Positions 60,143 to 64,000 of a stretch of DNA of 64,000 nt are shown piece by piece. Within the stretch, counting starts at the first letter, position 1, and every line of letters starts with the position of its first letter. The stretch comes from CAG-411 sp963643465 (GTDB lineage: Bacteria > Bacillota > Clostridia > Lachnospirales > Lachnospiraceae), in the NCBI GenBank assembly GCA_963643465.1, contig CAVIJT010000013.1:19574-83573 (forward strand). Reading direction: 5' to 3'. Under the pieces are notes generated by a model. It did not search any database. It was not told the origin of the DNA and saw only the letters and a program-made list of their open reading frames with translations. The translations under genes and the position numbers were made by a program.

Positions 60143-61336
60143 TTATTCAAATTCCTTTGTATCCTTAACCAATGTTAAAACATCCTTAGTTACAATTTTC
60201 TTTAAGATAACTTGATTCACAATAAACCGAAGAACCAACATTCCTATAATCACAATGATTAGCATTCCACCTGATACAATCCACCAATTCTCCAAGTGAA
60301 ACATCATGCCCATAACCACACAAGCTATTGCTGCAACCAACTCACATACACGAAAAATTCCGTTAATATTTCCTCGATAGATTTTCATTACATCCGAGAT
60401 TGAAAATCCGTAATATTTCAAAATTCCTACATCCTTTTGCTGTAATTTCAAATAATCACAAAAAGACAGGAGTAAATTCACCGAAGCAGAAAATACCATA
60501 ATAATCAACAACAAATTCAAAAATAGTGTTGAATTTTTTATAGTTGTACTCATTGCATCAAAATCATCAAATGTGTAATCAATGAGATATCCATTCTCCT
60601 CTAATAATTTCGCACATTGGTCTACATCATAAATACTTTCCACGTCCACATAAATGGCTTCTAGTAAATCATAAACACTCTCTGTTTCATCTATAGACAC
60701 AATCTTTTGAATACTTTGAAAGGTATCCATAGTGACATAAGCATAATCTACAAATTGTTCATCCTCCATATCAATTACAGCAGAGGATGTCCTTGATTTT
60801 AGAACGTTACTAACTGTATATTGTTTCGTCGTCATTGCATCCGAGTATATATTTCCATCCTCATCCTCCTGTATTTCCTGTATGTTCAGACTCATTTTAT
60901 CCTGAGCATAATCCTCTCTAATATAAAGTACATTATCTTTCATGGAAGTATTGCAAACATACTTTGCATTTTTTGAGTATATACCATATATACAAAGTGG
61001 TTCATAGTCATCCCCACTACTTATACCTGTCATCTTATAAATCGGTATTTCATTCACATCAATATTTTTCTTTTCTATTATTTTTTGAATTTTATCAATA
61101 TCCTCTTCGGAAATACCCTTATACTGCTCTGCCTCTATTTTTCCCCCAATTTGAATCATATGTACATTTTCGTTTGTAATAAAATTTTCCTCGGTATTTT
61201 GTTGGTTACTCACATAAAACATACATCCATATATAAAACATATAATAGTCAGCACAAACATAATAATTGAATTTCTTAGATAACTACTTGTTTTTTTTAA
61301 GATTAATTTTCTTGTTTCACGAATTCTCGACTTCAT
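60143..61336 (-). CDS. Half-size FtsX-like ABC permease (parent of the truncated copy)
   Basis: A 397-residue permease. N-terminal helix (IIMFVLTIICFIYGCMFYV, about 24-42), an extracellular domain (about 45-255), then helices at about 262-285 (LFLNLLLIIMVFSASVNLLLSFC), 325-342 and 347-368. It overlaps the upstream ATPase gene by 20 bases, so they are translationally linked. Its 3' 227 bases are duplicated at 56392-56618. Confidence 0.9.
   Translation of the reverse strand: MKSRIRETRKLILKKTSSYLRNSIIMFVLTIICFIYGCMFYVSNQQNTEENFITNENVHMIQIGGKIEAEQYKGISEEDIDKIQKIIEKKNIDVNEIPIYKMTGISSGDDYEPLCIYGIYSKNAKYVCNTSMKDNVLYIREDYAQDKMSLNIQEIQEDEDGNIYSDAMTTKQYTVSNVLKSRTSSAVIDMEDEQFVDYAYVTMDTFQSIQKIVSIDETESVYDLLEAIYVDVESIYDVDQCAKLLEENGYLIDYTFDDFDAMSTTIKNSTLFLNLLLIIMVFSASVNLLLSFCDYLKLQQKDVGILKYYGFSISDVMKIYRGNINGIFRVCELVAAIACVVMGMMFHLENWWIVSGGMLIIVIIGMLVLRFIVNQVILKKIVTKDVLTLVKDTKEFE
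60147..60373. repeat. Direct repeat shared with 56392-56618
   Basis: About 98 percent identical to 56392-56618, same orientation, 3755 bp apart. It lies inside the 60143 permease gene and spans its last 76 codons. Confidence 0.93.
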
Positions 61337-61925
61337 ACAATTTCCTATCCTTTATCCTTATCAATTTCGCACGTTTATCTGCTAATTCTATTTTCTGATG
61401 ACTAACAATGATAATCGTTTTATCCTTCATTTCTAACAACAACTGTATTATGATATTACTATTTTTTTCATCTAAATTTGCAATTGGTTCGTCTAACAAA
61501 AGCACATCGAATTCTTCTAAACCAAGCATAGCAATCTGCGCACGTTTTCTTTCCCCACCTGAAAGTGTACACACCCTACAGTTTAATTTATCTTTTATTC
61601 CATATTGAATACACAATGCTTGAATCTTCTCCATTCGCTTTTCCACAATCCCAATTGCATCGCATTTCATAAGAAAATTTTCCAATAACGTTAAATTTTG
61701 AAAAATCATATCCTCCTGAAACAAGTACCGCATTTTGATTCCTTCTTGCACATGTATACTCCCTGAAAAAGGATTTTTATAGCCATAAATCATATTAAGC
61801 AAAGTAGTTTTCCCTATCCCACTTTCTCCTTGTACAATATACATTCCCTTTTCAAATTGATAATTTACTTGTTCAAAAATACATTGATTTTCAATTTCAT
61901 AACACACATCCATTAATTCTATCAT
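61317..61925 (-). CDS. ABC transporter ATPase (first of cluster)
   Basis: A 202-residue compact ATPase; ATG 61923-61925 after AGGA. Walker A GESGIGKTTLLNMIYG, Q-loop YLFQEDMIFQNLTL, signature LSGGERKRAQIAML, Walker B VLLLDEPIANLD, switch His in VSHQKIEL. It is shorter than the MacB type and overlaps the 60143 permease, with which it forms a unit. The lipoprotein gene precedes it by 32 bases. Confidence 0.92.
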   Translation of the reverse strand: MIELMDVCYEIENQCIFEQVNYQFEKGMYIVQGESGIGKTTLLNMIYGYKNPFSGSIHVQEGIKMRYLFQEDMIFQNLTLLENFLMKCDAIGIVEKRMEKIQALCIQYGIKDKLNCRVCTLSGGERKRAQIAMLGLEEFDVLLLDEPIANLDEKNSNIIIQLLLEMKDKTIIIVSHQKIELADKRAKLIRIKDRKLYEVENS

Positions 61926-61957
61926 GCAAACCATTCCTATTCCATTTTCTCTCTACG

Positions 61958-62905
61958 TTACTCACAATCCTGATGTCCCTCTTGCGTGTAAATCCTAAGT
62001 TTTTCGTTCACTACACTATGACCTAGATAACCGCTTTTTGTCATTACCATTTCCTTTTTTTCCAGATTCCATACATCACACTGCAAATCACCATTCTCAT
62101 TTGAATAGACTTGAATAAACTCTTTTCGTTCTTTTATATAATCTATGCTAATACCATTGTTCCTAAATTGGAAATACAAATTTCCTTCCAAATCCTCAAT
62201 TTTATCTTCATTTAGCACCAATATAGTATCTTCGTAGCTATAAATATAATTAGATTGCAGATTGTCACGTACTTTTTTACTCTTCTTAGTGTCCATATCA
62301 AATTCATACAACTCAAAATAATCTTTTTCTTTCTGATAAATAGTATAATACATCTTGTCTGATACAAAGATACATGGCATAAGAAACTCATTTTTTATGC
62401 CAAATACTTCTTCCAAAACATTCTCTTTTTCATTATATTTCACAATACTGCGATCCAAATGATTTGTCTGTAACGAATCTTTTTCTAATAAGAAATAATA
62501 TTCTCCTTTATACTTATCACACGGAGTCAAAGAGTCTTTCACATCAATATCCATCACTTTTTCAATACCATTTTCTGTTCTGTTTAGTATGCTAAAATAA
62601 TTATACCTTGAGGAACCTACTGTATACGTTTCAAAACCACCAGCTATCTTATATACAAATACCCCCTCTGTCTCGTAAAAAAACTCATATTCATTTGAGG
62701 ATATATCATAGCATCCTAATCTTTCATTATACACGTCATACATAACTTCCTCTTGTTCCTTCACTTCCAATGTATCGCAATATTCCACTTTCTTTTCTTC
62801 TGCTGTATCATTCTTATCTGCCTGTTTTTTTTCATTACATCCACTACTGACCATAATTGTCAGCAAAATTAATACAATGGCAAATATTTTTCTATTTTTC
62901 ATCAT
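61958..62905 (-). CDS. Lipoprotein of the ABC cluster, unknown
   Basis: A 315-residue lipoprotein. I start it at ATG 62903-62905 (AAAGGA upstream); the open frame to 62992 runs through the terminator hairpin. The signal peptide MMKNRKIFAIVLILLTIMVSSGC ends in a lipobox SSGC. The mature part is a series of short repeated beta-strand segments (VYKIAGGFETYTVGSSRYNYF, ELYEFDMDTKKSKKVRD), suggesting a beta-propeller-like fold, but I cannot name the family. It could capture a ligand or protect the producer on the outer face of the membrane. Confidence 0.75.
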   Translation of the reverse strand: MMKNRKIFAIVLILLTIMVSSGCNEKKQADKNDTAEEKKVEYCDTLEVKEQEEVMYDVYNERLGCYDISSNEYEFFYETEGVFVYKIAGGFETYTVGSSRYNYFSILNRTENGIEKVMDIDVKDSLTPCDKYKGEYYFLLEKDSLQTNHLDRSIVKYNEKENVLEEVFGIKNEFLMPCIFVSDKMYYTIYQKEKDYFELYEFDMDTKKSKKVRDNLQSNYIYSYEDTILVLNEDKIEDLEGNLYFQFRNNGISIDYIKERKEFIQVYSNENGDLQCDVWNLEKKEMVMTKSGYLGHSVVNEKLRIYTQEGHQDCE

Positions 62906-62928
62906 CCGCACTTCTTTCCTTTCAATCC

Positions 62929-62974
62929 AAAAAATAACGAGGAACTCATCAAAACAAATGATAAAATTCCTCGT
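62929..62974 (-). terminator. Terminator/attenuator between the secreted-protein gene and the lipoprotein gene
   Basis: Minus strand ACGAGGAA and TTCCTCGT pair at the base of a stem continued by TTATCAT/TGATGA, followed by TATTTTTTGG. It lies 110 bases after the secreted-protein stop and just before the lipoprotein ribosome site, so read-through would set the ratio of the two products. Confidence 0.75.
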
Positions 62975-63084
62975 CACTTTATCATTTTTCACCCTTACGC
63001 CTCAACGAAAGTGAAAACATAATATTTATTAATTATGCCAACACACTTTGTATGCCTACTTCTATAATACACTTCCTCTATTTA

Positions 63085-63639
63085 TCATGTTCCACTTGAA
63101 ATAGAACTTGTATGTGTGTATCCCTTTAACTTTACATATGCCGTAGATTGCAACCAGAATTTATAACCACTCAAGTCCTCATCTGGTGCAATTACATAAT
63201 TCGAATCCTCGTATTCTGTCTTGCAACCATTTGTACTACTCCAATATTTATCCACTGTATTACAGTTTTGCCAAGACGACTTAGATGATGCCGACACTCC
63301 ATATTCCTTATTAGTCAACGAAACCGTTGCTGTAAGTTCACAACTATTACGCATCTTAGCTCCTAGATGCCAAGTCACTTTAATTTCTTGCACTTTAGTT
63401 GAACCCTTGTATGCGGCATACGTATAAAATTTAACTTTCCTAGAACTTCCAGTTAGCTTTCCATATTTTTGATTCTCCGAATAAGAAGTAAGTTTGCCAC
63501 CATCTGCACAAGTGATTGCTTCTGTATCCTTTATGTAATAATCCTCACTTGAAGCCATTGCTTTCATATTCACTCCCAAAGATGATACAATGACTGAAGC
63601 AAGTAATACACCCATTATCATTTGTTTTTTTAGTTTCAT
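63085..63639 (-). CDS. Small secreted protein, unknown family (candidate exported effector)
   Basis: A 184-residue protein with a clear signal peptide (MKLKKQMIMGVLLASVIVSSLGVNMKAMAS) and a mature part of about 155 residues. The mature part is rich in Thr, Ser, Lys and aromatic residues and has four cysteines (ITCADGG, NSCEL, WQNCNT, NGCKT), so two disulfides are possible. Repeated alternating hydrophobic patterns (KVKFYTYAAY, KVQEIKVTWHL, CELTATVSLTN) indicate a beta structure. It matches no family I know; in particular it lacks the GTWNYG-type motif of lactococcin 972. It heads the ABC cluster and has tandem upstream repeats. Confidence 0.75.
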   Translation of the reverse strand: MKLKKQMIMGVLLASVIVSSLGVNMKAMASSEDYYIKDTEAITCADGGKLTSYSENQKYGKLTGSSRKVKFYTYAAYKGSTKVQEIKVTWHLGAKMRNSCELTATVSLTNKEYGVSASSKSSWQNCNTVDKYWSSTNGCKTEYEDSNYVIAPDEDLSGYKFWLQSTAYVKLKGYTHTSSISSGT

Positions 63640-63881
63640 AAACGCTTTTTCCCTTCTACTACAATATATTTATGTTTAATAACATCCAGTAAGGAATTAC
63701 CCATCTTGCTGCTGCTCCAACAAAATTAATTGTCTAAGTTAAAACTAATTGGATATGCCACACCAACATTTAACTCTGGCTATCCTTACTTGTAAAATAA
63801 CAAACATTGATTTACATATATTCCTCTAATTGTTCTATCACTCCCCTCTCTATTCGCTTTTGTGCGCACTTATGGCATGCT
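63640..63881 (-). other. Leader region of the secreted-protein gene
   Basis: About 240 bp of untranslated DNA between the putative -10 box at 63882-63887 and the ATG. No ORF or known RNA fold is seen. It contains an internal TATATT near 63665 that could be a nearer -10 box. Confidence 0.4.
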
Positions 63882-63944
63882 ACCATATTTTTTTCCATAA
63901 AAAAAGAGCATTTGCGTAAAAGTATGCGATTTTTGTGTAAACGT
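63882..63944 (-). promoter_or_regulatory. Tandem 21-bp-period repeats and promoter of the secreted-protein gene
   Basis: On plus, TTTGCGTAAAAGT (63911-63923) and TTTGTGTAAACGT (63932-63944) match at 11 of 13 positions with a 21-base period. On minus this reads ACGTTTACACAAA and ACTTTTACGCAAA, followed 36 bases after the second repeat start by TATGGT (63887-63882), the geometry of LytTR/AgrA-type response-regulator promoters. No such regulator is in the window. Confidence 0.5.
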
Positions 63945-64000
63945 CCGATTTTTTATTAACATATTCTTGTATATATACTTAAATTAATTCGTTCAAACCC

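Noticed and set aside
63085..63639. Lactococcin 972-type bacteriocin assignment for the secreted protein
   Set aside because: Length, cysteine content and lack of the conserved Gly-Trp motif do not fit that family.

Overview
The window looks like the chromosome of an anaerobic low-GC Firmicute, most likely a gut Lachnospiraceae (Clostridium cluster XIVa, Roseburia/Agathobacter-like). The basis is AT-rich intergenic DNA, strong AGGAGG ribosome sites with many TTG/GTG starts, a lysine riboswitch, the Sua5-YwlE-RpiB gene order, an F-type ATP synthase with a sodium-type c subunit, and large secreted proteins with starch-binding modules of the CBM25/CBM26 kind. Species assignment is inference. Nearly all genes lie on the minus strand.

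Layout, in window coordinates. 1-2266: 5' end of a VTC-domain (polyphosphate-polymerase-like) gene, then an RsgI-like anti-sigma factor translationally coupled to an ECF sigma factor. 2716-5713: cysC, dapB, dapA and the lysine riboswitch controlling dapA. 5862-6055: tRNA-Leu(CAG) with promoter and terminator. 6194-13899: a multidomain secreted alkaline phosphatase and a 1311-residue CotH-kinase protein with six starch-binding-like modules. 14102-21582: the ATP synthase operon atpZ-I-B-E-F-H-A-G-D-C. 21790-29137: a DUF402 protein, the rpiB / degenerate YwlE-like / Sua5 / CwlD / GH18 series, and MecA. 29181-34312: two-component system plus MacB-like ABC transporter. 34496-36995: a VWA plus substrate-binding protein and a coiled-coil membrane protein. 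37190-39697: secreted M13 metallopeptidase with Big2 domains. 39857-44457: second MacB-like transporter with two secreted proteins. 44848-50590: fructose regulon fruR-fruK-fruA-ptsH-ptsI. 50698-51160: a foldback (MITE-like) element. 51275-52434: two small membrane proteins. 52667-56317: a second multimodular starch-binding secreted protein with an uncharacterised N-terminal domain. 56388-63944: a secreted 184-residue protein, a lipoprotein, two ABC ATPases, three half-size FtsX-like permeases, a small membrane protein and a truncated permease copy.

How they fit together. The fru operon feeds fructose into glycolysis, while the ATP synthase probably exploits a sodium gradient. Extracellular polysaccharide interaction is a theme: two CBM25/26 proteins, and an RsgI-type sensor. 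Envelope-stress or peptide-transport modules recur three times. The most system-like novelty is the 56.4-63.9 kb cluster: a small exported protein preceded by tandem 21-bp-period sites, an attenuator-like terminator, then a lipoprotein and a composite ABC transporter whose last cistron is a 227-bp near-identical duplicate of the first permease's 3' end. A second theme is a family of short modular intergenic elements that sit just after stop codons or terminators in the left third of the window.
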